From: Bifidobacterium angulatum DSM 20098 = JCM 7096
GTDB lineage: Bacteria; Actinomycetota; Actinomycetes; Actinomycetales; Bifidobacteriaceae
Assembly: GCF_001025155.1 (NCBI RefSeq)
Contig: NZ_AP012322.1
Location: forward strand, 1,426,001-1,490,000
Direction: 5' to 3'
Length of the DNA: 64,000 bases
The first letter of the stretch is position 1, and each line of letters starts with the position of its first letter. Of the stretch, positions 48,063 through 57,295 are shown one piece after another. The position numbers and the translations under genes were made by a program. The notes beneath the pieces were generated by a model. It made no database searches, was not told the DNA's origin, and worked only from the letters and a program-made list of their open reading frames with translations.

Positions 48063-50042
48063 CTACCGCCCAGAACGTTCGCCCACAGCCCGGATCACAT
48101 CAAGGAACCGTTCACCATACCGCTGCATCTTAACCTCACCCACACCACTGACACCCAGCATCTGCGCACGAGTAGTCGGCCGAATACGAGCCATATCACG
48201 CAACGATTTATCACTGAACACAATGTAAGGCGGTTTGCCAATCTCACGCGCAATAGCCAAACGCAATTCACGCAACTTCTGAAACAGCCGCTCCTCCTCG
48301 CCATCCAACTCCTGCACACCGCCAGCCGCCTGAGACCGCCCCAATTGACCATCCAAGCCACCCTGACCGGAAACAGCACGACTCGGCACCCTACGCTTCA
48401 CACGCTTCATTTCGTAATGAAACTGCGGACTCACCGTCTCAGCAGCCCTAACGCCAAATCCAACAAGCGGCAAACGCCCCTCGGAAATACAAAGAAACCC
48501 ATCCGCCACCATCTGATTCAGCACATCACGCACCTGCGCTTCCGAAACACTGCCAAGCATGCCATAAGTAGCCATAGTCTCCGGATGCCACACCGCAAGA
48601 TCCTGCGACTTCGAACCACGCAGAATCTTAACGATCTTGCCAACACCGACCTTCTGCTGCACATCATGCACGCACATACTGATGGCACGAGCCATATCAG
48701 TCACATCAACAGTCTCGAAAGCCCGCCCGCAATTAGCGCACCCGCCATCGCACACGCCGGCATCCGCAGCAGAGCGCTCGCCGAAATAGCGTGTCATATA
48801 GGTGTGCAGGCATTCGGTGGTACGGCAGTAGCCGACCATGCCGTCGAGCAGATGGCGTTTCGAGACGCGCACCACCTCCTGTTCTTCAGGGGTGAGTCTG
48901 GCGTTCTCGTAGTCGTTGTCCAGCAGGCGGCGACGCGTGACGATGTCGGATTCGTTCCACAGCAGCGTGCACCGGCTCGGTTCGCCGTCTCGCCCGGCAC
49001 GCCCGGCCTCCTGATAGTAGGCTTCGATGCTTTCGGGCATATTGTGGTGGATCACGTAACGCACATTCGACTTGTCGATGCCCATGCCGAATGCGTTGGT
49101 GGCAACGACCACGGGCACGCGGTCGTTCACAAAATCACGTTGTGCCTGTTCGCGTACCTCCGGCGACATGCCGCCATGGTAGGCGACGGCGACGCGCCCC
49201 GTTTCGGCTTGCGGACCGAGCAGTACGGGAACGGTGTGGTTGAGCGAGGCGGCGAGCGCTTCCGTTTCCTTGCGCGTGGCGCAGTAGACGATGCCGGATT
49301 CGTTGGGATGATCGGCCACGTAGCGTGCAATCCACGGCGTCTTGTTTTTGGTGTCGAGTTTGAGGATGTCGAAGTAGAGGTTCGGGCGGTCGAAGCCGGT
49401 GACGGTAATGCTTGGATTGGCTAGGCCCAGTATGGAGATGATGTCTCGCCGAACGCGTTCGGTGGCGGTTGCGGTGAAGGCGGCTACGGCTGGGCGGGTT
49501 GGCAGTTTGGCGATGAATTCGCCGATGCCCAGGTATGAGGAGCGGAAGTCCTGCCCCCATTGGGACACGCAGTGCGCTTCGTCCACAGCCACCATGGAGA
49601 TGGGCGTGTGGCTGGCGAAGTTTTGGAATCGTTGTGTTTCCAAGCGTTCCGGAGCTACATACAGGAGTTTGGCCTGCCCGTTGGCGGCCATGGACAGGGC
49701 GAAATCCTGCTGGTCGGGCGTTTGCATGCCGTTGACGAACAAGGCGGGGATGCCTACATCGTTCAGCGCGTCGACCTGATCCTGCATGAGGGAGATAAGC
49801 GGTGAGACGACTAGGGAGATGCCGGGCAGAATGGTGGCGGGGATCTGGTAGCAGATGGATTTACCGGCACCGGTGGGCATGACGCCGAGCACGTCGCGCC
49901 CGTTCAACAGTGCGTTGACGATTCCCGCCTGCCCTGGTCGGAACGATTCATAGCCGAAATACCGTTGCAGCGCTTCCAGTGCGCGGCTGTCCCCATGTTC
50001 GTCCATGCGGTCGTTCACACGCTCATCTATGCGGTCGTCCAT
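48063..50042 (-). CDS. recQ: ATP-dependent DNA helicase RecQ
   Basis: RecQ unwinds DNA 3' to 5' in recombination and fork repair. From ATG 50042 it is about 659 aa. It has motif 0 (FGYESFRPGQ), Walker A MPTGAGKS, DEAH, SAT-type FTATAT, the motif VI block YYQEAGRAGRDG, the RQC zinc-binding cysteines (CDGGCANCG) and a C-terminal HRDC domain (LRLAIAREIGKPPYIVFSD). A GTG at 50087 that overlaps the upstream transporter stop is an alternative start. The short stretch before the helicase core (DDRIDERVNDRMDEHGD) is charged and repetitive. Confidence 0.93.
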   Translation of the reverse strand: MDDRIDERVNDRMDEHGDSRALEALQRYFGYESFRPGQAGIVNALLNGRDVLGVMPTGAGKSICYQIPATILPGISLVVSPLISLMQDQVDALNDVGIPALFVNGMQTPDQQDFALSMAANGQAKLLYVAPERLETQRFQNFASHTPISMVAVDEAHCVSQWGQDFRSSYLGIGEFIAKLPTRPAVAAFTATATERVRRDIISILGLANPSITVTGFDRPNLYFDILKLDTKNKTPWIARYVADHPNESGIVYCATRKETEALAASLNHTVPVLLGPQAETGRVAVAYHGGMSPEVREQAQRDFVNDRVPVVVATNAFGMGIDKSNVRYVIHHNMPESIEAYYQEAGRAGRDGEPSRCTLLWNESDIVTRRRLLDNDYENARLTPEEQEVVRVSKRHLLDGMVGYCRTTECLHTYMTRYFGERSAADAGVCDGGCANCGRAFETVDVTDMARAISMCVHDVQQKVGVGKIVKILRGSKSQDLAVWHPETMATYGMLGSVSEAQVRDVLNQMVADGFLCISEGRLPLVGFGVRAAETVSPQFHYEMKRVKRRVPSRAVSGQGGLDGQLGRSQAAGGVQELDGEEERLFQKLRELRLAIAREIGKPPYIVFSDKSLRDMARIRPTTRAQMLGVSGVGEVKMQRYGERFLDVIRAVGERSGR

Positions 50043-50083
50043 ATCGCCCAGTGTAACAACGAGCGTTATCTTCGCGGTGCCGT

Positions 50084-51037
50084 TCACATGGCCTTGAGAA
50101 TAATGCCGATGGCCGCGATGGCAATGCCGCCGTATTGTGCGGCGGCCACATGCCTGCGTGGCACGCCCAACAGTCCGAATCGGTCAACGACCAGTCCACC
50201 GCCCACTTGGCCGAGCAGTATCAGCATCACCGTCAAGCCGGTGCCGATGTGTGCGGAAAGATACGAGTTGCACATCACCAGCGTCGCACCCAGCAGTCCG
50301 CCGGTCCACATCCACCACGGATTGCCTTTCTTCGGAGCGTCACCCAGACTGTAGGTGCGGTCCTTCACCGCCACCACGAGCGCGAGCGCCGCCAAGCCGA
50401 CCGTGAAGGAAGCCAACGATGCTTTGACCGGAGACTGCAATGCGACGCCCAGACGCCCAAGCAGCGCGGTTTGTATGGCCGAACACATGCCAAAGGCGAT
50501 GCCGACGCAGCTCCACAGCAACGTGGAAAGGTTACTGGTTTTGCCAGAGCCCTGGCCGGTGGCGGCATCGTTGACATGGTTGCGTGGTTTCACTCCGGCG
50601 ACGGCAATCAGAAAGCCGGCCAAGGCCAATACGGTGCCGGCGATGCGCAGCGGGGCGATTGGCTGGCGTTGCGTGCCAAACCAGCCGAACATGTCGATAA
50701 GCAATCCCATGATGATCTGCCCCGTAACCGGCATGATCACGGTTTTCAAGCTTCCGAGCTTGGGCAGAAGCAGCACGTTGCCGGTGAGAAATGTGACACC
50801 GAAGACGCCAGCCAGCCACATCCACCATGGGCCATGGAGCGCGGAAGCGGGAACCAGCGGATACGGGCCTACCACAAGAGTCAACGTGAGCATGGCAAGC
50901 AGCCCCACGCTGAACGAAACCAACGATGCGCGCAACGGCGAGCCAATGGAACGGCCGAGCCGCGTATTCACCGCGGTCTGCACCGGTGTGATCAGACCAG
51001 AGAAAATACCCAACGGTGCGGTAAGCATAGCCAACAT
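50084..51037 (-). CDS. YdcZ-type (DUF606) DMT-superfamily transporter, duplicated form
   Basis: The 317-aa membrane protein consists of two homologous halves of five helices. Each opens with a helix carrying the same pattern (FSGLITPVQTAVNTRLGRSIGSPLRASLVSFSVG in the first, with a matching AIQTALLGRLGVALQSPVKASLASFTVG type block in the second) and has a PWWMW segment in both halves. In many species the two halves are separate genes, so this is an internal duplication or fusion. The substrate is unknown. Its end touches the recQ frame. Confidence 0.85.
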   Translation of the reverse strand: MLAMLTAPLGIFSGLITPVQTAVNTRLGRSIGSPLRASLVSFSVGLLAMLTLTLVVGPYPLVPASALHGPWWMWLAGVFGVTFLTGNVLLLPKLGSLKTVIMPVTGQIIMGLLIDMFGWFGTQRQPIAPLRIAGTVLALAGFLIAVAGVKPRNHVNDAATGQGSGKTSNLSTLLWSCVGIAFGMCSAIQTALLGRLGVALQSPVKASLASFTVGLAALALVVAVKDRTYSLGDAPKKGNPWWMWTGGLLGATLVMCNSYLSAHIGTGLTVMLILLGQVGGGLVVDRFGLLGVPRRHVAAAQYGGIAIAAIGIILKAM

Positions 51038-51206
51038 AATCGCTCTCCTTGTGCTGCCCTTGCGCTGCCCTTTTATTGTTCTTTTGCCGCGGACAGTCTA
51101 GCAGGGTGGGGTGGCAGATGCGGATGGGAGGGGAAGATGGGCACGCTGATGCAGTCGCAAAACCACTAGGACTGAAACGGAGCGAAATATGTCACAGTAT
51201 GGCAGA

Positions 51207-51412
51207 ATGTGGGCTATCTCGCTTGGTCTCGGCAGATTCGATGTCCCCTACCATCTATGTGGCTTATTCGTGGCATCGTAAATCCTGTAACGCGAGTATG
51301 GCCGTTGCAATTGCAACGGCCATACATGGCATATCTCGATTTCAGTGCCACAAATAAGCATAGGTTTCCCGAACAGGGCAAATCTGCCACAAACAGCGAA
51401 ATACATGGCAAT
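51207..51412. repeat. Long imperfect inverted repeat with 30-bp perfect core
   Basis: The centre (51296-51325) is a perfect 30-bp palindrome, so its arms have no loop. Imperfect complementarity continues outward: CTTATT-GTGGCA at 51263-51274 with its partner near 51343-51358, GGCAGATT at 51231-51238 with AATCTGCC at 51381-51388, and beyond. TGTGGCA/ATGGCA-like words recur many times in both arms. Confidence 0.65.
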
Positions 51413-51485
51413 CAACGGGGTTGGCCGATTATTTGCAACAAGAACGTAATGGCGTTACCACAAACTTATCGCAGATAACCGGCCC

Positions 51486-51504
51486 GATGCCGCAGATCGG
51501 CATC
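51486..51504 (-). terminator. Hairpin after the dual-nitrilase gene
   Basis: A 7-bp stem (GATGCCG/CGGCATC) with a 5-base loop lies 24 bases beyond the stop codon on the minus strand. It has no T-tract. Confidence 0.45.
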
Positions 51505-51527
51505 TCGACAATCCCGCTGTTCGAGAA

Positions 51528-54356
51528 TCACCTGCCGACAGTTTTCCTCCAGGCATAGGCACCAACTGTCGTTCCTGCGCCGAGCAGCAGAATCATAACC
51601 ATGACCACTGCAGCCACACTAGAACCGGTGTTTGCCGATGTCGTCTCATTGCTCTTCTGCTTTACACCTTCCGTAGTAGATCCGGCAACGAAATCAGCGG
51701 CATCGCCATTGTCAGACGGTTTAGTCAGATTAGCTTCACCATTGTCGGCGCTCTTAACTTGCAGCCCTGCGATCGCCTCATCAAGTTGCTTTGCCGCCGC
51801 AGTGACCAAGTCGCTCTGTTCGCTGCTGAACGTGGTGTTGTTCTGCAGCGAGAGCGCCTGCTCGTAGGCGTCAGTAAGAGCAGACAGTGTGGCATCGGTG
51901 TATTTGCCGGATTCCGCAAGCTTGGCCACGGCCCGTGCAATCGGATCGGCGAGCGCGGTCTTATCCAATGCTGAGCTCTCGGGGTACATGGACTGGTAGC
52001 CAGCGATGAATCGCTTCGCGAGCTGATCGTACATCTTGGAATACAGGCGTGCTTGGAAGTTCATCACACGGAAACCTGCGGATTTGAGGTTCATGGTCCG
52101 GTATTCGAGATTATCTGGATCATAGGCACCTTCGGCGAAGGTCATGTTGGCGGATTCGGTTAGAGACGCGCCCTTACCGGTACCGCTGGTGTCGAGCGCG
52201 CTACCAGTTGCATAGTCGAAGGACGTGCCGTTTTTGCCGCTCCACGCGTTGATGATGAGGCTTGACGTGCGGAACGGATCGTATCCGACTCCCATGTAGT
52301 TATAGCCCGCTACGGTTTTGCCCGAGGAGACGGTCTCGCCATTGTCGTTCACGGAGTAGATCGGATTACCATCCGAGTCAAGCGGGTAGCCGTCCGGTCC
52401 CCACACGTTGTCGGTGACCACGCCAAGACCATCGCGATCGGTGTAGCTGCCCATGCGGGTTTCACGATACCAGGCATTTCCTGTGGTCGCGGTGGGGTGC
52501 AGCAGCAGTTCGGCGCCGGAGGCTGCATAGTAGCGGCCGAGTTCGGGGTAGAAATGCCCATCGCGGCAAATGTCGACGCCGGCCTTAAGCGGATTGCCAT
52601 TGGCATCCTTCCACTCGGGGAGCTCGAACATAAGCGGTGTGCTGCCGGGCATGGACCAGGCCGTTTCCTCGGAGCCGGCACGATGCATCTTCTGGAACGA
52701 GTCGGTATGGCCATCGGGGAAGGCAACCGCTGCGGAATTGTAGACCTTCTTCACGCCATCGGTGTCGGTAATCGGGCCGCCGTCCGGCATCTCGGGCAGA
52801 CCGAACACCACGTACATGCCGTACTTCTTGGCGGCTGCCGCGATCTTCTGCACGGATTCGCCGCGCGTCGTGTCACCGTCCGCGCCCTTCACCTTTTCGG
52901 CGAGCACGACCTGCATGTAGTCGTTACTCTTGGCGAGCAGCGTATTGACCGATGCGTTGGATGTATGTGCGTCGTCCTTACCTTCCGGATCGGTGCTGTC
53001 GTAACCGGTGAGGATGGTTTCGGGGAATACGATGATGTCAACGCCTTTGCCATGCGCCTCATCAATGTATTTGAGCATCATTTCGGTGTTCTTTTCTTTA
53101 TCGCCCCACACTGCGCTTACATTGGCGACCGCAGTAGTCGGCGCATCCGAAGAACCGTAACGGTATGAAAGGTTCTGCCCGGATTCCTGCTTGTCGGCAA
53201 GCTGCGCATACCACTTGGCGTAATAATCCGGGTGGAAGTCGTTGGCGACCTTGGTGGTGCTGCCTACGGTCAGGCGCATGTCCTTGTCATTGACGAGCGC
53301 GCCTTCCTTGGCGGTGAGAATGGTCCCGTCCGCGTTCAAACCGGCGTAGTATTTGGCCGCCGAGAACCCGCCCTGCAGAATCACGCTGCCACCGGGGAAG
53401 TCATACGGCTGGTTCTCTCCTTCACCTGCATAGCCGTCCTTGCCAACCAGATCGGCGCTGGCAATGGTCAGCCCATCACGGGAGGCAATGGATTCAAGGC
53501 GATTCTTGTAGTACCACTCCCAACCCTTAGCGTCTTTTACTCCATCGCCATCGATATCCGTGTAGCTGCGGGATGTTGCGGTCGGGTTGACGAGCAGGCT
53601 CACACCTTGAGCCGCATAATAACGCTCGATCTCTGGCTGCGCATAGGTGTCATAGCAGATGCTCAAACCCATCAGGCCCCATTCGGTCTGCAAAATGACC
53701 GGCGTGCTGCCTGGAGTGGCCCAGTTGCCTTCCACCGGGGCTATTTTCTGGTATGCGCTGACCTGACCCTTCGGGGAGATCGCGAAGGCGGAATTGTAGG
53801 CGTGCTCGGTGTCGCCTGGGATCTTTTCGGAAGTACCGTAGATTACCCACATATCGTTTTCCGCAGCGGCTTTCGCCAGTTCACGGGTTATGGGGCTTTC
53901 GGTAGTCTCCGCTTGCGAAACCGCCATCTTATACGCTGCGGAGTCCGGATCGCTGGAAGAAACATAGCCTGTGAGCGCCATCTCGGGGAAGACGATCATT
54001 TTGACGCCATTCGCGTGTGCGCTGGCAATGTATTTCAGCATGCTGGCCTTGTTGGCTTGCTTGTTGCCCCATGTGGGGTGGAAGTTCACCACGGAAAGCT
54101 GCCCTGCCGGGATGGTCCCTGATGTGACGGTGGACGCGGCTGCGACCGTTGTGCTGGAGTAGGTGTCCGCGTAGGCTGCGGAGCCTCCGGCGAGGGCCAT
54201 GGTCGCGCACAAGGCAATGCTGCCGACCGCCGCGACGGCAGCTGTGATGCGGCGCTTCATCGGGAATCGTGTAGCGTGCGCGGCCGTCTGTTCTGCCATG
54301 GGCACGCCGGTCCTTGCCGATGCTGGTTCTGTGGTGGACTGTTTAGATTCCGCCAT
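51528..54356 (-). CDS. Exported, membrane-anchored protein with two nitrilase (CN-hydrolase) domains
   Basis: From ATG 54356 (GAGAGGAAAAGGAT upstream) the product is 942 aa. A basic stretch (MKRRI) and hydrophobic segment ending AYADT form a signal peptide. Two carbon-nitrogen hydrolase domains follow. The first shows a Glu in VFPEMALTGY, a Lys in YQKIAPVEG and a Cys in LSICYDTYAQPE. The second shows VFPETILTGY, FQKMHRAGS and VDICRDGHFYPE, so both Glu-Lys-Cys triads look complete. A FIVAR-like helical module (ALTDAYEQALSLQ... to IAGLQVK), a Ser/Asp/Asn-rich linker, and a C-terminal transmembrane helix with a short basic tail complete it. It should sit on the cell surface and hydrolyse amides or nitriles; the substrate is unknown. 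Confidence 0.88.
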   Translation of the reverse strand: MAESKQSTTEPASARTGVPMAEQTAAHATRFPMKRRITAAVAAVGSIALCATMALAGGSAAYADTYSSTTVAAASTVTSGTIPAGQLSVVNFHPTWGNKQANKASMLKYIASAHANGVKMIVFPEMALTGYVSSSDPDSAAYKMAVSQAETTESPITRELAKAAAENDMWVIYGTSEKIPGDTEHAYNSAFAISPKGQVSAYQKIAPVEGNWATPGSTPVILQTEWGLMGLSICYDTYAQPEIERYYAAQGVSLLVNPTATSRSYTDIDGDGVKDAKGWEWYYKNRLESIASRDGLTIASADLVGKDGYAGEGENQPYDFPGGSVILQGGFSAAKYYAGLNADGTILTAKEGALVNDKDMRLTVGSTTKVANDFHPDYYAKWYAQLADKQESGQNLSYRYGSSDAPTTAVANVSAVWGDKEKNTEMMLKYIDEAHGKGVDIIVFPETILTGYDSTDPEGKDDAHTSNASVNTLLAKSNDYMQVVLAEKVKGADGDTTRGESVQKIAAAAKKYGMYVVFGLPEMPDGGPITDTDGVKKVYNSAAVAFPDGHTDSFQKMHRAGSEETAWSMPGSTPLMFELPEWKDANGNPLKAGVDICRDGHFYPELGRYYAASGAELLLHPTATTGNAWYRETRMGSYTDRDGLGVVTDNVWGPDGYPLDSDGNPIYSVNDNGETVSSGKTVAGYNYMGVGYDPFRTSSLIINAWSGKNGTSFDYATGSALDTSGTGKGASLTESANMTFAEGAYDPDNLEYRTMNLKSAGFRVMNFQARLYSKMYDQLAKRFIAGYQSMYPESSALDKTALADPIARAVAKLAESGKYTDATLSALTDAYEQALSLQNNTTFSSEQSDLVTAAAKQLDEAIAGLQVKSADNGEANLTKPSDNGDAADFVAGSTTEGVKQKSNETTSANTGSSVAAVVMVMILLLGAGTTVGAYAWRKTVGR

Positions 54357-54912
54357 ATCCTTTTCCTCTCTGTTATTTGCCTGCCGATGTCTCCTGATCA
54401 TCGAACGACTTCACTGGCTAGTTGCAATGTGCGTAATGCGACTGAAGCACAATGCGCAAAACTGCCAATTCCGCCACACAGGCATGACTGAGCAACGAGA
54501 GGATTGTCAACCTTGAAATTTTCTGAATGAATTCCGAACAGTTTCCATACGATGCGATTCGCGTTATCAATCGTTTGCCGTGCGGTTTCACGCTGGTTTC
54601 ACGGTGCTTTTTCTAGCGCTACAATGCCGCTACGCCGTGATGCGCACGTTTTTCTTCCTGCTTGAATATGCGCTGTGTTCGGATACAGTGCGCGGATGCA
54701 GCGCATACAGATGACAGCATTCGAGCACTGCGAATCAGCCCGTTGCATTGAGAGACGACGAAGATCCTACGCGGGGTTATTCAGCGGTTGGACCGAATAT
54801 TTTTGAGATCCATCAATGAAGCCTGAGCTAGGAAGCTCAGGAAATAAAACAATTCTGGGGGATACCCGATATCAATGAATTGCAAAAATCACCGGAGGCT
54901 GTCCAACTCTCA
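54357..54912. other. Intergenic region between the nitrilase-like and Fic genes
   Basis: About 555 bases without a credible gene. It contains the upstream region of the minus-strand nitrilase-like gene and two close direct copies of GGTTTCACG near 54584-54604. A small hairpin (CCTGAGCT with AGCTCAGG, 54822-54841) could end the Fic transcript but lacks a T-tract. Confidence 0.5.
54822..54841 (-). terminator. Weak hairpin downstream of the Fic gene
   Basis: A perfect 8-bp stem with a 4-base loop lies about 70 bases beyond the Fic stop codon on the minus strand. No T-tract follows, so it is a weak candidate. Confidence 0.35.
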
Positions 54913-56134
54913 CTATCCCCTCCGCAACCCCGCCGCGTATTCGTCAAGCACATCGAGAATGCCACGGTGCTCGTATACAACGTTGCGCTGCTTTCCTGTA
55001 CGCGCCACTACAACACCGCGTTCGGTCAAGGTCTTGATTGCACGCTCCGCTTGCGGCTTGGACAAGCCAAGAGTCTTCTGTAAATACCGCGTATTGATGA
55101 TCGGCTGCGCAATCAAATTCGGCAACACCCGCCAAACAGCGGCGTCAGAACGCACCCCATACAAATCGGCACGCGCTTCATCCAACTGTTCACACAAATC
55201 ATCAATCAGCTTCCTGCCGCTCGTCGCGGCGAATCGACAGGCTTCCGCGAATCGCCTGACAATCGGCGAGGCATCACCCTCACGGAAAAGAGTCAATGCA
55301 GCGAAATAGTCTTCAGTATCGCGCAGTAGGCCAGCAGAAACGGGAGGCGCGGTATTACGCGACAATCCCTTATTGCGAAGAATCGCATGCACCAGCGCAC
55401 GTCCACAACGCCCATTGCCGTCCGCAAACGGATGAATGGTCTCGAACTGCGCGTGAGCAATCGCACACTGCGCGACCACCGGCAAATCATCACGCTCGAT
55501 AAACTCAAGCAGATCCGCCATCGCACCAGCAATCAACTCAGGCTGTGGACCGACATGAGCGGCGCCACGTGGCGAATAACCATCGGTACCGACCCATACC
55601 AGATTAGTGCGATACGTGCCCGCGTATTCTCCCCAACCTTGCTGAGCGGAAAGCAAAGCCTCATGCATGGCAAGAATGTTATTCTTCCGTCATGCTATCG
55701 CCCAACTTCAGCGCAGCCTCCATGGCGTGCACATTACCGACTACGACCGCCGCATTGTCACTTGTTCCCTCATCAATAATTTCCAAAGCAAGGTTCTTCG
55801 CGCCGACTGTCAGATTCTCTATCTGAGAAGACGATGACGCTTCCGTACGCAGCAACACGGCACTCATCGGACCAAGCACATGATTGCCCTCCCCTAACTT
55901 CGCAGCGGCATAAGAGTCAAAAGATGCCAATGAGCATGATGCCTCTTCACAATCTGCAAGCATTTCGGATGGAAAACCGACATGTAGATCCGCAAGTCTG
56001 ATCGGCACGGCCGACTCGTATTCGCCATTGCCACGGGAACGTCGGGACCGTGAAACAGGAGCATCTTCCGGAATATGCCAGATATGACGTTCTTTTCCGA
56101 GCGGCGGGACAGCAAGCCTCTCGTCATTATCCAT
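54913..56134 (-). pseudogene. Fic-domain protein gene interrupted by a one-base frameshift
   Basis: Two adjacent minus-strand frames together make one Fic protein of about 405 aa. The first (from ATG 56134) has the N-terminal region with the inhibitory-helix-like SSSQIENL and stops at 55679 after GDSMTEE. The next frame continues with NILAMHEALL and carries the Fic core (HPFADGNGRCGR, with the catalytic His) and a C-terminal winged helix (LGLSKPQAERAIKTLTERGVV). Removing the single T of the TAA stop (position 55681) restores a continuous reading frame. Intact Fic proteins transfer AMP to target proteins. The C-terminal ORF alone (ATG 55668) keeps the active motif but loses the N-terminal part. 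Confidence 0.8.
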
Positions 56135-56152
56135 GATCCCCTCTTTCAGTTA

Positions 56153-56219
56153 ACTACACTTATTTAATTAACTGTAGCTTAAATTATGTTTAGCTACACT
56201 TATTTGATTAACTGTAGCT
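56153..56219 (-). promoter_or_regulatory. Duplicated inverted-repeat element upstream of the Fic gene
   Basis: Two near-identical copies (56153-56179 and 56192-56219) each have arms AGCTACA and TGTAGCT around an AT-rich 14-base centre (CTTATTT-ATTAAC). They lie 19-85 bases upstream of the Fic start in an otherwise AT-rich promoter region. The form is that of a two-site operator. Confidence 0.6.
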
Positions 56220-56290
56220 AAACGCAAATGCTGGGTATGTCTACAGCCAACATGCAGGGAAGATTATTTGCCGCTGCTTCCCCGTCCCGT

Positions 56291-57130
56291 TGTCTAAATG
56301 AAAGTGCAACACCCCGTTAGATTGGAGATTGCTTAGAAAACCAGTCCGAGGGGATGTCGAACCCATAGGAGAAGCATATTCGCGCCTGTCGGAGGAGGAG
56401 CGCCAGGCCGTCTGGATCGAGATCGGCAACGGTGCCAGCACCAACGGGATCGCGCCATGCTCGGCCGCAACGCCTCGACGGTCAGTCGGGAGATCAGGCG
56501 CAGCACGTGGTTCCCGTCCAACGAGAGCGAGTCCTACCGGCCGTACCGGTCAAAACGGCTCAAGACGGACCCATGGACCGGCAAGTGCTACATCGCCGCC
56601 GGCCACGCACGCCCATATCCGAACGGCCGGAGACAGGAGCGAATCCGGCCATTGGAAGGCCGACAGCATGGTCGGCGTGGGATGCAACCTGCACACCGAG
56701 GCTGAACGGAAGACCTGGTTCCTCATGGCCCGGATCGTCCCTGACAAGACCGCCGGGGAGAACATCGGAGCGCAGCTGGCGATATTCCCCCGGATGCCCG
56801 AAGGCGCCAGAATCAGCGTCACACACGACAACGGCACCGAGCTCGCCCGGCGCGCGCCTGCGCGACGAGCTGGGCATGGACGCCTATTTCGCCGACCCGT
56901 ACTCCAGCTGGCAGCGGGAAGGCAACGAAAACCGCAACGGCTTGATCCGCCGGCATCCGTCCAAAAGAAGCGGGATCCGGATGGATATGGCTGGGGATGT
57001 CGGGGAGATGGTCGACGAAACCGACAACCGGCCCATGCGCGTGCTGGGTTACCGCACGCCCGCCGAGGCGTTCGCCGACAAACTGCTAGAATTACAGGAC
57101 CAACAAGGGTGTTGCACTTCTAAATAGACA
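56291..57130 (+). mobile_element. Degenerate IS30-family insertion sequence
   Basis: The element is bounded by terminal inverted repeats: TGTCTAAATGAAAGTGCAAC at 56291 pairs with the reverse of ...GTTGCACTTCTAAATAGACA ending at 57130, with about four mismatches. It is 840 bp, shorter than the usual 1.0-1.2 kb of IS30 elements, so it has lost internal sequence. No target duplication is obvious. Its right end lies 43 bases before the first CRISPR repeat. Confidence 0.8.
56329..57127 (+). pseudogene. IS30-family transposase, multiply frameshifted
   Basis: Conserved pieces of an IS30 transposase appear in order but in three frames: SRLSEEERQAVWIEI, then LGRNASTVSREIRRS (the helix-turn-helix), then GHWKADSMVGV and ISVTHDNGTELA (DDE residues), then DAYFADPYSSWQREGNENRNGLIRR (with the final catalytic Glu) and the C-terminal RTPAEAFADKLLEL. 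At least three frameshifts plus missing segments make it inactive. Confidence 0.8.
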
Positions 57131-57295
57131 ACGAGAACACCCCATAGCATCTGCATTCGGATATCCTCATAGGGGATCATCCCCGCGTGTGCGGGGAACA
57201 CCTGTTGGCGACGGGGTACCAGTTGCCGCCGTTGGGATCATCCCCGCGTGTGCGGGGAACACATGCGTTTGATGGCAGCCGCGGCCTCGTCCGAG

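Larger units (their letters stand above)
51038..51527. other. Intergenic region with a large inverted repeat
   Basis: There is no credible gene in these 490 bases. They hold the inverted repeat at 51207-51412 with a perfect 30-bp core, and a small hairpin (51486-51504, GATGCCG with CGGCATC) that probably terminates the nitrilase-like gene. Confidence 0.6.
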
